DNA of 64,000 nt from Senimuribacter sp049852125 (GCF_049852125.1 NZ_CP187532.1:1178001-1242000); one strand, 5' to 3'; shown: positions 25,497 to 34,833, counted from the first letter of the stretch. The notes: generated by a model not told the origin, from the sequence alone. Numbers and translations: made by a program.

Positions 25497-26169
25497 TAAG
25501 GAGCAAAAGGTTGAATGTATCGCAGAGGAAATGCTGAGGGCATACTCGGTGGAACTATGCGAGAGTGAGAACCTTTATCTGGAAGCGCTAGAAGACGATA
25601 TGATGGAAGATCCGCCTTTCTTTGTAGAGTCATCGGAGAAAAAGATACCTCGAAAAAGGACAGCGAAACAAAAGAGGACTGTAAAAAGAGCGCTGGCGTT
25701 AGTGGCAATTCTTGTTTTGATTCAGGGAATGATAGTCATTTCGGAGGGATCAAAGGAGAATACGTTTAATTATTTTCAGGAGGAAGAAAACGGACACAGA
25801 ATTTTGACTTATCTTGGATTGGGACGCGGTGAAGAATTGCCGGACTTTGCGTTGAGCTATGTACCTGACGGTTATAGCGTTATCGATGAGACAGTTAATG
25901 AGCTTGCCAGGGAGATAACATATCTTAATGAGGATGGGAAATATTTATATTTTACAGTACAGCAAAGTGAGGATCATAATATGTCCATTGATGACAAAAG
26001 CTTGAAGCGAGAGAATATTTCTATCCGGGGATACCAGGGTTATCTGTTCCATGGGGGAGGTAGAAGCATACTTATGTGGCAGATTGGCGAATATACGCTG
26101 GATATTTCGGGACAACTTTCACGAGAAGAAATGATTCAGTTAGCAGAGGGTGTAGTATTAAAGAAATAA
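25489..26169 (+). CDS. DUF4367-containing membrane protein, putative anti-sigma factor
   Basis: 226 residues. Cytosolic part 1-62 rich in acidic residues, a basic stretch PRKRTAKQKRTVKRA, one membrane helix (LALVAILVLIQGMIVIS), then an outside domain with SYVPDGYSV and YFTVQQSEDHNMSIDD typical of DUF4367. Position right after a sigma gene with overlapping start implies an anti-sigma factor whose external domain senses the signal (inference; no ZAS zinc motif is present). Confidence 0.75.
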   Translation: MINKEQKVECIAEEMLRAYSVELCESENLYLEALEDDMMEDPPFFVESSEKKIPRKRTAKQKRTVKRALALVAILVLIQGMIVISEGSKENTFNYFQEEENGHRILTYLGLGRGEELPDFALSYVPDGYSVIDETVNELAREITYLNEDGKYLYFTVQQSEDHNMSIDDKSLKRENISIRGYQGYLFHGGGRSILMWQIGEYTLDISGQLSREEMIQLAEGVVLKK

Positions 26170-26181
26170 GAGGTTAGTGTG

Positions 26182-27813
26182 ATGAGAGAAATGGGTGAGA
26201 AGAAGAAAAAGATATTGGCTTTTGTGGGACTTGTAGTTTTTGCAGGAATCTTGGTAGCTGTAGTAACAATACACAATTTACCTGAAGGATCGGATCGAGG
26301 TATGACCAGAGGTGGAGATGAAGTGCTTTTTAACGAGCCTGTAAGCAGTGGTATGTTGTCGCCTTTTGAACCCTATGAGGCTGTGGATGAAAAAGGGTAT
26401 CGTAAATTAGAACCAAAAGGAGAAGGAGTAGGATCACAGGCAGTTTTACCGGAGAATGCAGCAAATATAGAGCATAAATACAGGTATGCCTTAAATGAGA
26501 AGTATGAAAAGACTCAGCTTCATGATGAAGCGTGGACTTGGGAAACACCTCAATATCCTGATGGAAGGGCGGCTGTATCAAATGTATTGGGAAGACAACA
26601 GGATAGAGGATATGTCAAGATGATTCAATATATAGGACAACGGCCTTTGGGTGAGGAAAAGCTGTATTCAGAATCGGTCATTGACTTGAGACTGCGTAAA
26701 TCCAGTGTCAATGGACGTCTTGTTTGGGTAATCCGAGATGGCAGGGCTTCTTCAGATCCGGGACGAGCCATGTATATAGCAGATATTACGGATGCAGGGG
26801 GCGATGACGTAAATGTCTATTTGGAAGCAGAAAATGTATCCGAAGACTATTTTTTGAATTTGCTGGAGATAATTACGGGCGGTCCGGATATGACTGATAG
26901 AATCTCTCTGGTTTCTTCAGGCACTGGTGACAGCTTGGAGGACATAGAGCGAGAGAAACTTCTTCTAGAAAAGGATAAGGAACAGCAAGACAGGGAATCT
27001 AAGATGGCGCGGGGAGCGGAAACTATTTTGCAGGATGAATGGTCTGAGGAGTTTGCGGCAGGTTATGGACCGGGGGATATTAAAAAATGGCAGGCCGGTA
27101 ACAGCTTTTTTGTTCGAGACTTTGTGTGCTTTGATACGCTGCAGCATCAGGGAGAGAAGGCATATAATTTTAAATGTACTTATGAGGTTATCTATCCGTG
27201 CGCCCGCAATGATAATAACGGATATGAGGGATTCAGTATTATGTTAACTCGTTATATGCAATTGGAAGAAGATCAGAATGGGGTCTATGTTGAAAAGGGG
27301 ATACCTTATATTGAGATTGATGAAGATGGAATGCGAAAGGAGATTATGGAGTCTGGTACGAGAATCAGATACGACTCTCCTTCTCAATGTCCATATGTGG
27401 CCAAGGTAGAGAAATCTAAAGTTAAAGGTAAGTCGAGGGAAGAAATCAGTTTGCTGCTTCTGAAGAAAATTGTCAGGGAAATGTCTGATCAGGGAAAGGA
27501 AACCTATAAGGTATCAAGAGGCACCACCTATCAACAGACACGGGATAGGACTTTTCTTATTACAGAGTATAAAGATCCGCACATTGTGAGGATTAGTAAG
27601 ACCAGCGATAAGAACAAGTGGATCGTGAAGGGGGACTACAGTTGGAAGTATGTAGGATATACGGATTCTTACGGTTATATGGGTGCAGCTTTTGCCGGAT
27701 ACGGCAGACAGGGATGGATCGTACGTTACGATAAGGACAATCGATTTGTTCTACAGGAAAAAGGGGATTGTTATACGATGGAAACAGTTACGAATTACGA
27801 ATTGCACAAGTAG
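26182..27813 (+). CDS. Secreted or membrane-anchored protein of unknown function
   Basis: 543 residues. Start ATG 26182 with AAGAGG 8 bp upstream. One N-terminal membrane/signal segment (KILAFVGLVVFAGILVAVV) and a large extracytoplasmic part. A charged helix (about 255-280, DIEREKLLLEKDKEQQDRE) separates two parts, the second rich in Tyr and Lys. No catalytic motif recognised. It is third in the sigma / DUF4367 operon, so it may be the sensor, ligand or effector of that system. Confidence 0.7.
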   Translation: MREMGEKKKKILAFVGLVVFAGILVAVVTIHNLPEGSDRGMTRGGDEVLFNEPVSSGMLSPFEPYEAVDEKGYRKLEPKGEGVGSQAVLPENAANIEHKYRYALNEKYEKTQLHDEAWTWETPQYPDGRAAVSNVLGRQQDRGYVKMIQYIGQRPLGEEKLYSESVIDLRLRKSSVNGRLVWVIRDGRASSDPGRAMYIADITDAGGDDVNVYLEAENVSEDYFLNLLEIITGGPDMTDRISLVSSGTGDSLEDIEREKLLLEKDKEQQDRESKMARGAETILQDEWSEEFAAGYGPGDIKKWQAGNSFFVRDFVCFDTLQHQGEKAYNFKCTYEVIYPCARNDNNGYEGFSIMLTRYMQLEEDQNGVYVEKGIPYIEIDEDGMRKEIMESGTRIRYDSPSQCPYVAKVEKSKVKGKSREEISLLLLKKIVREMSDQGKETYKVSRGTTYQQTRDRTFLITEYKDPHIVRISKTSDKNKWIVKGDYSWKYVGYTDSYGYMGAAFAGYGRQGWIVRYDKDNRFVLQEKGDCYTMETVTNYELHK

Positions 27814-27830
27814 AGATTGATGTGATTCGT

Positions 27831-27873
27831 TGGCCGCGGATAGACCTGGGTTGGTTTCTGCGGCCGTTTTATT
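27831..27873 (+). terminator. Terminator of the sigma factor operon
   Basis: GGCCGC (27832-27837) and GCGGCC (27860-27865) with further internal pairing, followed by GTTTTATTT. Confidence 0.75.
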
Positions 27874-27903
27874 TATATATGATATGAACCGCAGACAACT
27901 GGC

Positions 27904-27932
27904 TTGTAAACTGAAAGAGAAAGTATTATAAT
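27904..27932 (+). promoter_or_regulatory. Promoter of the glpP operon
   Basis: TTGTAA (27904-27909), 17-bp spacer, TATAAT (27927-27932). Confidence 0.82.
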
Positions 27933-28005
27933 GAAATTAGCAAAAGATACCTGTTGACTGCGGATGGCAGTCAGGAGTGTGACCATGAGAGAAGAGGAGA
28001 TATAT

Positions 28006-28563
28006 ATGGTTATAGATTTCATGAATCAGCCTATTGCCGCGGCAATTAGAACGGAGCGGGATTTCAGTACGGCGCTGCGTTCTGATGTGGATATGGTTTT
28101 TTTACTCCATTCCAATATTATGACAGTAACCCAGTGCGTGAAGGAAATTCACGGTGTCGGTAAAAAAGCCTTTATTCATATTGATTTTTCTGAAGGAATC
28201 GGAAAGGACCGGTATGGATTAGAGTATCTGGCAAAGCAGGGCGTGGATGGAATACTTACTACGCGAACGAATATTGTGCGCACCGCCAAGGAGTGCGGAT
28301 TGATCACGGTACAGCGTTTTTTCATTGTTGATTCACATTCTGTGGGAACTTCAGTAGAATCGATTAAGATATCAAAACCCGACATTATTGAGATTATGCC
28401 CGGCATTGCAACGAAGAAAATCAGAGAATTTTCCAGCAAAGTGGATATGCCGATCATTGCGGGCGGTATCATAGAGACGATGGATGAGGTGAGAGCGGCG
28501 CTAGAGGCAGGAGCCGCAGTCGTTTCTACTGGAGAAGCCGATCTTTGGAGTATGAAAGTGTAG
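28006..28563 (+). CDS. glpP: Glycerol-3-phosphate responsive antiterminator
   Basis: 185 residues from ATG 28006; GAGGAG at 27994-27999 supports this start over upstream codons. The protein shows the GlpP pattern: PIAAAIRTERDF, VFLLHSNI, FIHIDFSEGIGKD, GVDGILTTR and IEIMPGI, PIIAGGII, a TIM-barrel that binds glycerol-3-phosphate. In Bacillus it prevents termination in glp leader RNAs. No glp genes are adjacent, so its targets lie elsewhere or the role has changed. Confidence 0.88.
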   Translation: MVIDFMNQPIAAAIRTERDFSTALRSDVDMVFLLHSNIMTVTQCVKEIHGVGKKAFIHIDFSEGIGKDRYGLEYLAKQGVDGILTTRTNIVRTAKECGLITVQRFFIVDSHSVGTSVESIKISKPDIIEIMPGIATKKIREFSSKVDMPIIAGGIIETMDEVRAALEAGAAVVSTGEADLWSMKV

Positions 28564-28578
28564 ATTTGGAGGGGAAGT

Positions 28579-30234
28579 ATGAAGATTAAATTTTGTGGCG
28601 CGTCATCCGGCGTAACCGGCTCGTGTCATTTACTTACTACTGAAAATCATAAGGTGTTGTTGGACTGTGGGCAGTTTCAGGGTGGCAAAGCACAGGAGAC
28701 GTTGAATTGGGAACCGTTTCCTTTCGAACCGTCTGAAGTGGAGTGTGTGATTTTAAGTCATGCCCATATCGATCATTGCGGAAGATTGCCGTTGCTGGTT
28801 AAGAGAGGATTTACCGGGAAAATTTACTGCACGGACGCAACCGCGGATCTCCTTGAAGTCATGTTGAAGGATAGCGGATTTATCCATGAAAAGGATGCGG
28901 AATGGAAAAGCCGCAAGGCTGAGCGGGCAGGAAAACCGCCGGTAGAACCTCTTTATACATATGATGATGCGGTAAAAGCGTTAGAGTATGTAGAGCCGAT
29001 TCTCTACGATCAGCAGATTCAAATCAACGACGATATGAAAATCGTATTTAACGACGCGGGTCATATTTTGGGTTCGGCTATTACAGAATTATGGGTTAAG
29101 GAGGACGACAAGGAGTCTAAAATTGTTTTCTCCGGCGATCTGGGTATGATGAATCGGCCGATTTTACGAGATCCGACTATCATTAAAAAGGCGGACTACG
29201 TCATTATGGAAACCACTTATGGAAATCGAAACCATCCGGCGAATGCTACCAGTATTCAGTCATTATTGGAGATCGTTTTGAAAACTACGAAACGAGGCGG
29301 GACGGTTGTGATTCCTTCATTTGCTGTCGGACGTACGCAGGAATTGATCTTTGAGTTCAATAAGTTCTATGAAGAACACAGTGAATATAAGCAAGAATTG
29401 GAAAACCTGATGGTCTATGTAGACAGTCCTATGGCGACTACGGCTACAGAGGTATTCAGGAAGAACGCTCAGGTTTTTGACGCTGAGACGCGAGAGTACA
29501 TTTTGAAGGGCGATAATCCTCTGGACTTTAAAAATCTAAGATTTACCAGATCTACAGCAGAATCACAGGCTTTAAATCTGGACAAAACGCCGAAGGTCAT
29601 CATTTCTGCCAGCGGTATGTGTGAAGCGGGTCGCATACGCCATCATCTGAAGCATAATCTGTGGGACGCGCGATCCAGTGTGATCTTTGTGGGATATCAG
29701 GCAGAGGGAACTTTGGGAAAACTGCTTGTTGAGGGTGTTAAGGATATTACTTTGTTTGGTGAAGCTGTGCATGTCAACGCGGAAATTTATAATCTGGAAG
29801 GGTTCTCGGGACACGCGGATCAAAACGGCTTATTCACATGGTTAGCTGGATTTCGACAAAAACCAAAACAGGTCTTTCTGGTTCATGGCGAGGAGGATTC
29901 AAAAACGGATTTCGGTAAACTGATTGAGGAAAAGTTAGGATATGATCCTGTGGTTGTTTTAGGAAATTCCGAATTCGAACTGGATATGAATACTGCCCGG
30001 CTGATCAATTACCAGGAAGCTGAGGAGGAAGGATTAAAGGATGAGGAAATTCAGGATGTTCGGCAACAGATTTCTTCTATCCACAGAGATATTGAGAATA
30101 TCCTTTATAATACGGATTTGGCGATGGGTCGGAACGTGTCAGAAGAAAAGCTGGTGCGTATCAATAATATTGTTCAGGAACTGGCAAAGGCTACTTTGGT
30201 GCTGGGTTCTGTAGTCACTGAGGAAGACCGTTAA
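28579..30234 (+). CDS. MBL-fold / beta-CASP RNA metallo-hydrolase
   Basis: 551 residues. Zinc motif SHAHIDHCGRLP, then GHILGSA and GDLGMMNRP; the beta-CASP portion has VIPSFAVGRTQE and SASGMCEAGRIRHHL; the RMMBL end has GFSGHADQNGL. The layout matches CPSF-like RNA-processing enzymes of bacteria (KH-less). Likely a cytosolic ribonuclease. Same operon as glpP and udk (15 and 12 bp gaps). Confidence 0.9.
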   Translation: MKIKFCGASSGVTGSCHLLTTENHKVLLDCGQFQGGKAQETLNWEPFPFEPSEVECVILSHAHIDHCGRLPLLVKRGFTGKIYCTDATADLLEVMLKDSGFIHEKDAEWKSRKAERAGKPPVEPLYTYDDAVKALEYVEPILYDQQIQINDDMKIVFNDAGHILGSAITELWVKEDDKESKIVFSGDLGMMNRPILRDPTIIKKADYVIMETTYGNRNHPANATSIQSLLEIVLKTTKRGGTVVIPSFAVGRTQELIFEFNKFYEEHSEYKQELENLMVYVDSPMATTATEVFRKNAQVFDAETREYILKGDNPLDFKNLRFTRSTAESQALNLDKTPKVIISASGMCEAGRIRHHLKHNLWDARSSVIFVGYQAEGTLGKLLVEGVKDITLFGEAVHVNAEIYNLEGFSGHADQNGLFTWLAGFRQKPKQVFLVHGEEDSKTDFGKLIEEKLGYDPVVVLGNSEFELDMNTARLINYQEAEEEGLKDEEIQDVRQQISSIHRDIENILYNTDLAMGRNVSEEKLVRINNIVQELAKATLVLGSVVTEEDR

Positions 30235-30249
30235 CGGAGAAATACATTG

Positions 30250-30891
30250 ATGAAAAGCAACGTAATTGTAATAGGAATTGCAGGGGGAACGGGTTCTGGA
30301 AAGAGTACTCTGATAAAAAATATTAAGAAGCAGTTCAGCGATGAAATCACCATGCTGAGCCATGATTTTTATTACAAGGCGCACGACGATATGACGTATG
30401 ATGAGCGGTGCCGTCTGAATTATGATCATCCAGATGCTTTTGATACAGATCTGATGATCGAGCATATTAGAGAGCTGAAGCAATGGAAGACGGTAGAAAG
30501 GCCGGTTTATGACTTTACTATACACAACCGGGTGGCGGAGACGATTACGGTGCGCCCCGCGAAGGTAGTAGTGGTAGAGGGTATTTTGATCTTTGAAAAC
30601 AGGGAGCTTTTAGAACTATTCGACATTAAGGTGTTTGTGGATACTGATGCCGACGTACGAATTATCCGTCGTATTCTGCGCGATGTGCAGGAGCGGGGGC
30701 GGACATTGGAATCAGTGGTAACGCAATATTTGACTACCGTGAAATTGATGCATGAGCAATTCGTGGAGCCCAGCAAAAAGAATGCCGATGTTATTGTCCC
30801 TGAAGGCGGTTTTAATGTGGTGGCGCTGGATATGCTGAATCAGCGAATACATGCGTTGCTTCATGAGGATGATCAATTCGGAGGACATTGA
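30250..30891 (+). CDS. udk: Uridine kinase family protein
   Basis: 213 residues from ATG 30250. P-loop GIAGGTGSGKST, then LSHDFYYKAHDDM and NYDHPDAFDTDL, and a lid DVRIIRRILRDVQERGR. It phosphorylates uridine or cytidine for salvage. Ends 1 bp before the homoserine dehydrogenase-like gene. Confidence 0.93.
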   Translation: MKSNVIVIGIAGGTGSGKSTLIKNIKKQFSDEITMLSHDFYYKAHDDMTYDERCRLNYDHPDAFDTDLMIEHIRELKQWKTVERPVYDFTIHNRVAETITVRPAKVVVVEGILIFENRELLELFDIKVFVDTDADVRIIRRILRDVQERGRTLESVVTQYLTTVKLMHEQFVEPSKKNADVIVPEGGFNVVALDMLNQRIHALLHEDDQFGGH

Positions 30892-30892
30892 C

Positions 30893-31930
30893 ATGAATGA
30901 TTTGAGATTGGTAATTTTAGGTTTTGGCAACGCAGGGCAGGCCTTTGCGAGACTATTGTCCGACAAAGAGGATGAAATAAGACGTCTCTACGGGAGGGGC
31001 GTAAGGGTCACAGCGATTGTAACTCGTTCAAAAGGTACGATTGTAGATGCGTCCGGCATCGATATTGATAAGGTGTGTGATGACCTGGAGGTTCACGGAC
31101 ATTTTGCCGACAATACACCGGGTTTATGCAGAAAAGAGGCCTTTGACGTTCTGGCAGAAGCTGAGTATGACGCCGTTTGTGAATTGACTCCGCTGAATAT
31201 CTTTTCGGGACAGCCGGCGATAGATCACATAAGGATGGCCTTTAGCCGAGGAAAACATGTGATCAGCGCTAATAAAGGACCTATCGCTTGGGCGTTTGAT
31301 GAATTGTCTGCTTTGGCGGCGGAAAAAGGATGTATGTTTTTTTACGAGACTACAGTTATGGATGGAACGCCTGTATTTAATCTGGTAGAGCACACTCTGA
31401 AGCTGTGCAGGATTACGAAGGTGTCCGGCATCCTTAACAGCACAACAAATTATATTCTGGAGGAATTAGCGGCAGGAAAGGATTATGAGGATATTCTGGC
31501 GGCAGGAAAGAAGCTGGGATTCATTGAAGCAGATCCCTCCATGGATATCGACGGCTATGACGCTGCAGCAAAGGTGACCGCCCTGCTTAACGTACTGATG
31601 CACGCACATTTGACACCGGATCAGGTAGAGCGCAAAGGGATTGGAAATATTACGGCACAGGATATTAAAGATGCGGCAGACCGAGGGAAGGTTATCAAGC
31701 TGCTTTGCGAAGGCAGCCTGCAGCCGGACGGCAATGTCAGCGCTTGCGTTAAGCCTGTGGAGGTAGACAAAGGTGATATGCTGTCTGCGATAGACAGCAC
31801 GACTTCGGTAGTATCGATCACCACGGATTTAATGGGGAAGCTGTCTGTCATTGAACATGAGCCGGAGATTGAACAGACTGCTTATGGTATCTTTGGGGAT
31901 GTTTTGCGGGTGTTGGAAGGAGAAATCTAG
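30893..31930 (+). CDS. Homoserine dehydrogenase-like protein lacking the ACT domain
   Basis: 345 residues from ATG 30893, 7 bp after GGAGG. Rossmann motif LVILGFGNAGQAFARLL, ISANKGPIAWAF, and GILNSTTNYILEEL with FIEADPSMDIDGYDAAAKV, all typical of homoserine dehydrogenase. It lacks the ~80-residue C-terminal ACT domain of the long form, so feedback by threonine is not expected. It reduces aspartate semialdehyde to homoserine if it is a true hom. Confidence 0.8.
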   Translation: MNDLRLVILGFGNAGQAFARLLSDKEDEIRRLYGRGVRVTAIVTRSKGTIVDASGIDIDKVCDDLEVHGHFADNTPGLCRKEAFDVLAEAEYDAVCELTPLNIFSGQPAIDHIRMAFSRGKHVISANKGPIAWAFDELSALAAEKGCMFFYETTVMDGTPVFNLVEHTLKLCRITKVSGILNSTTNYILEELAAGKDYEDILAAGKKLGFIEADPSMDIDGYDAAAKVTALLNVLMHAHLTPDQVERKGIGNITAQDIKDAADRGKVIKLLCEGSLQPDGNVSACVKPVEVDKGDMLSAIDSTTSVVSITTDLMGKLSVIEHEPEIEQTAYGIFGDVLRVLEGEI

Positions 31931-31957
31931 GAGAAAACAGAGGCTTTGATATCGAAT

Positions 31958-32869
31958 ATGAGAGGAAAAATTACAGAACAGAAATGGTTTATTTATGCGC
32001 TGATTCCCATTTGTGCCGTTATGTGGGGATTATCTTTTCTGGGAACATCAGTAACCCTGGATCATCTGGAAGTGATGGAGTTGTTAGCGATGCGGTGGAC
32101 CGTATCTACCTTGCTATTTCTGGTATTGATTGTTTTCAGAGTAGTAAAGGTCAACTATAAGGGTAAGAACGTCAAAGGCGTTTTACTGGTAGGCATTTTG
32201 CAGCCATGCATTTATTCTATCTTTGAAACATTGGGCGTTAAGCATACGACGACATCGGAATCTTCTATCTTCATAGCCACAATTCCTTTGATGGTGCTGG
32301 TGATCGGCGCACTGTTTCTTCATAAGAAAAACAGCAAGCGTACGATATTAGCAATATGTATAGCATTTTTGGGAGTTGTTGTTTGCGTAGCGTTTTCACC
32401 AGGGTTTTCTCTGGGAGGAAAGGGCATGGGTTACCTGTTTCTGTTGGGCGCTATTATCAGCGGAGCGCTGTATACTTATTCCAGCAGCAAAGCGGCGGCG
32501 GAATTTGATGCTATAGAGGTGACCTTTACTATTTCCGCTATGGGAGCGATTTTTTTCAATATGGTCAGCTTTGCTATGGGAAATGGGGTACGTGGTTACG
32601 TTCTCTGCTTTACGGATTTCCGGGTGTTGGCAGGCGTATTGTTTCTTGGCATCTGCTGTTCTTGCTTGAGCTACCTGATTTTCAATTTTGTTCTTGGTAA
32701 GCTTCCTACAGCCATAGGAACGAACTTAGTCGCTAATTCGGTAACAGCGGTCGGTGTACTTTCAGGTTGTCTGTTCGCAGGAGACCCTTTTGGATGGTAT
32801 ACCGTTATTGGAGTGGGTCTAACTATTTTTGGAATATGTTTAGCTTCTATGGGAGATAAGAATATATAG
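31958..32869 (+). CDS. EamA/DMT-family transporter
   Basis: 303 residues, ten hydrophobic segments in two EamA repeats (first: MWGLSFLGTSVTLDHLEVMELLAMRW; late GVGLTIFGICLASMG). These proteins export amino acids or metabolites. Start is uncertain: TTG 31946 is also in frame, and neither has an ideal ribosome binding site (AGGAGA at 31929). Last gene of the glpP operon, 28 bp after the homoserine dehydrogenase-like gene, so amino-acid export is a plausible role. Confidence 0.85.
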   Translation: MRGKITEQKWFIYALIPICAVMWGLSFLGTSVTLDHLEVMELLAMRWTVSTLLFLVLIVFRVVKVNYKGKNVKGVLLVGILQPCIYSIFETLGVKHTTTSESSIFIATIPLMVLVIGALFLHKKNSKRTILAICIAFLGVVVCVAFSPGFSLGGKGMGYLFLLGAIISGALYTYSSSKAAAEFDAIEVTFTISAMGAIFFNMVSFAMGNGVRGYVLCFTDFRVLAGVLFLGICCSCLSYLIFNFVLGKLPTAIGTNLVANSVTAVGVLSGCLFAGDPFGWYTVIGVGLTIFGICLASMGDKNI

Positions 32870-32926
32870 AATCTTTCAATGAAAACAATTGAGCGATCTA
32901 CTATCAAGACAATTTACATTTACTCC

Positions 32927-32955
32927 TTGACAAATCCTGTAAAATATGCTAAAAA
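32927..32955 (+). promoter_or_regulatory. Probable promoter of the 134-aa gene
   Basis: TTGACA (32927-32932), 17-bp spacer, TAAAAA (32950-32955). The -35 is perfect, the -10 weak. Confidence 0.45.
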
Positions 32956-32985
32956 GTATGTAGAGGTTTCGGAAAGGGGGAGATC

Positions 32986-33390
32986 ATGTCGAGAGAGTGG
33001 CAGCAGAAACGCTATAAACAGTTTGTTTTGCCGGATGCCGTGTATTTCCAATGTATTTGGGCCGTAAGAGACCTGTACAGGATGGAGCAGCGTATTGAGG
33101 ACTTGCAGGTTGCTTTGGATTCTGAAAATACAAATAGTGTCAGTGATTGTGGTTTTTGCTACGGCGGGGATTCTGCCTGTAATCAAACGGAAAAGGCGGA
33201 ATTAGATGCACTGAAGCAACGAACTAGCGCTATCCGAGAGGCATTAGATGTTGTTCCTGAAGAATACCGTTCACGCATTTTGAGCAATATTATTCTGAGA
33301 ACCTCCAGTAGTACATATCCGGGAAAGATGTGGAAATATTGGAAGCAGCGGTTTTTATACATCGTTGCAAAAAAATTAGCCATGTTTTAA
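32986..33390 (+). CDS. Conserved-looking hypothetical protein, 134 aa
   Basis: Function not recognised. Residues 1-45 (KRYKQFVLPDAVYFQCIWAV) and the C-terminus (KMWKYWKQRFLYIVAKKL) frame a variable middle with two cysteines close together (CGFCYGG). Similar small proteins with an LPxAVYxQ start and an aromatic, basic end occur in Clostridia next to mobile or regulatory genes; that comparison is from memory. AAAGGGGGAG at 32976 is a strong ribosome binding site. It precedes the Tad-like locus but is separated from it by a terminator. Confidence 0.6.
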   Translation: MSREWQQKRYKQFVLPDAVYFQCIWAVRDLYRMEQRIEDLQVALDSENTNSVSDCGFCYGGDSACNQTEKAELDALKQRTSAIREALDVVPEEYRSRILSNIILRTSSSTYPGKMWKYWKQRFLYIVAKKLAMF

Positions 33391-33455
33391 AACTGGCACT
33401 TGCGTGAGAATGTGAAGTGTGATAAAGTAGTAATAGGTAAAAATGGAAGTATATG

Positions 33456-33485
33456 AAAAAGAGATCGTTTATGCGATCTCTTTTG
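33456..33485 (+). terminator. Rho-independent terminator before the Tad-like locus
   Basis: GAGATCG (33461-33467), loop TTTATG, CGATCTC (33474-33480), flanked by AAAAA and TTTT for an 11-bp total stem. It falls inside the longest reading frame of the next gene and so argues for the later TTG start. Confidence 0.75.
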
Positions 33486-33518
33486 CCGTTTCTAAAAGAA
33501 AACAGAAAGGAGCAGCGA

Positions 33519-34067
33519 TTGGACAAAGGAAAGAAATTTATTGGTATTTTGCTGATATTGGTCAGCGTAGGAGCTTTGTTTACTTGGGAAAAATGGGGGA
33601 AAAACCGTTTTCTCTATGATGAGGTTCTAATTTTGCGGCAGAGTGTGGAGAAAGGCACCGTTATTACAGAAGGCATGTTAGAAAAAAAGAATATGGATAT
33701 CAGTGATGACGACTGTATCAAAGCGAAGGAGCTGCAGACGGTAATTGGCCGTGAGGCAGCTTTTTTCATACATAAAGACGCGCTGCTTTTCCGGGAGTAT
33801 TTCCAACCTGAGGGAATGACGGCGGATGAAAAAAGAGACAGATATGTTTTAGGCATACCGTCTGACTGGTTGGCCTCATTGCCAGAATCTTTATCAAAGG
33901 GTGACCGCGTATACTTTTATGATGGAGAAAGATTCGTTACATCTGCATTGACCTCGACGGTTAATTTAGAGAACCGCTGTGTGGAAGTGATTGTCAGCAG
34001 ACAGCAGGCATCAGAGCTTTCTGCACTGGCACGAGACGGCGAAAAGTTGGTTATCATTTACAGCTGA
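33519..34067 (+). CDS. SAF/CpaB-like protein of a Tad-like locus
   Basis: 182 residues from TTG 33519, which has AAAGGAG 6 bp upstream; the longer frame from ATG 33453 runs through a terminator and lacks a good site. One N-terminal membrane helix (FIGILLILVSVGALF), then a SAF-type domain (LRQSVEKGTVITEGMLEKK, VIGREAAFFIHKDALL) followed by a second beta-rich part (SKGDRVYFYDGERF). CpaB/RcpC proteins with this layout are extracytoplasmic parts of Flp/Tad pili. Confidence 0.7.
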   Translation: MDKGKKFIGILLILVSVGALFTWEKWGKNRFLYDEVLILRQSVEKGTVITEGMLEKKNMDISDDDCIKAKELQTVIGREAAFFIHKDALLFREYFQPEGMTADEKRDRYVLGIPSDWLASLPESLSKGDRVYFYDGERFVTSALTSTVNLENRCVEVIVSRQQASELSALARDGEKLVIIYS

Positions 34068-34083
34068 CGGAAAGAAGGAATAT

Positions 34084-34833
34084 ATGAAAAAAGTTATCGG
34101 TTTTTTTGGTGGAGACAGTCAGGTTGGAACGACTATGATTGCACAGGCTGTGGGAGAATGTCTGGTTCAGCGGGGACGTCGAGTTTTGTTAGTTTGCGGC
34201 AGTGGAAAATTTGGAGGAGAGTTTTTACATCTCAGCGGGAATCATTCATTAGATGATTTGAAAGCGGGAGTAATCAGCGGAAGAGTCAATCGTGAGGATT
34301 TGCTGCAGACCGTAGAGGAAAGTAAAGGCATGTGGGTGTTGCCAGCAGTAAAAAATACTTTGACCGCTAAGTATTTCCCGGAAAATACTTTTCAGATTTT
34401 GTTGGATCCATTGGAAGATCAGTTTGAATATATAGTCGTGGACGGCGGACATGACGCGAATTTAGGTTTGACTATATCTGCTTTAAATTTATGCCGGCAC
34501 AGGTTTTTTGTTATCACACAGCAGAACAAAGCAATACAGCGGTATTTGCAGCTGCAGAAGAATGTATTAGCTCCGTTAGGTTTAAGGGGAGAATTGATTA
34601 TCAATAAGTATCAGAAGGATCCTTCCCTTTTCCGCAGGAGTGAGATTTTGACGTTGTGTCAGGCAGAGAATAGTTATTGTATCCCTTATGTGGAGTATGG
34701 ATGGCAGGCGGAAATGGAGGGCAGAACTCTCAGCAGATTTCATAAGTTTGAAAAAGCAGTAGCACGTGTTGTCGAATGTTTTGAACCGAAGGAGGAGAAA
34801 AACTTATGGAAGCGGAAAAAGAATTTTGTTTAG
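34084..34833 (+). CDS. CpaE/MinD-like protein with degenerate P-loop
   Basis: 249 residues from ATG 34084 (GAAAGAAGGAA upstream). The N-terminus IGFFGGDSQVGTTMIAQ corresponds to the deviant Walker A of MinD/ParA (KGGxGKT), but both signature lysines are missing, as in CpaE/TadZ proteins that locate Tad machines at the pole. EYIVVDGGHDANLGL is the Walker B region. Probably a localisation factor. Overlaps the next gene by 28 bp. Confidence 0.75.
   Translation: MKKVIGFFGGDSQVGTTMIAQAVGECLVQRGRRVLLVCGSGKFGGEFLHLSGNHSLDDLKAGVISGRVNREDLLQTVEESKGMWVLPAVKNTLTAKYFPENTFQILLDPLEDQFEYIVVDGGHDANLGLTISALNLCRHRFFVITQQNKAIQRYLQLQKNVLAPLGLRGELIINKYQKDPSLFRRSEILTLCQAENSYCIPYVEYGWQAEMEGRTLSRFHKFEKAVARVVECFEPKEEKNLWKRKKNFV

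Noticed and set aside
33453..33518. N-terminal extension of the CpaB-like protein from ATG 33453
   Set aside because: Overlaps a strong terminator hairpin and has a weaker ribosome binding site than TTG 33519.
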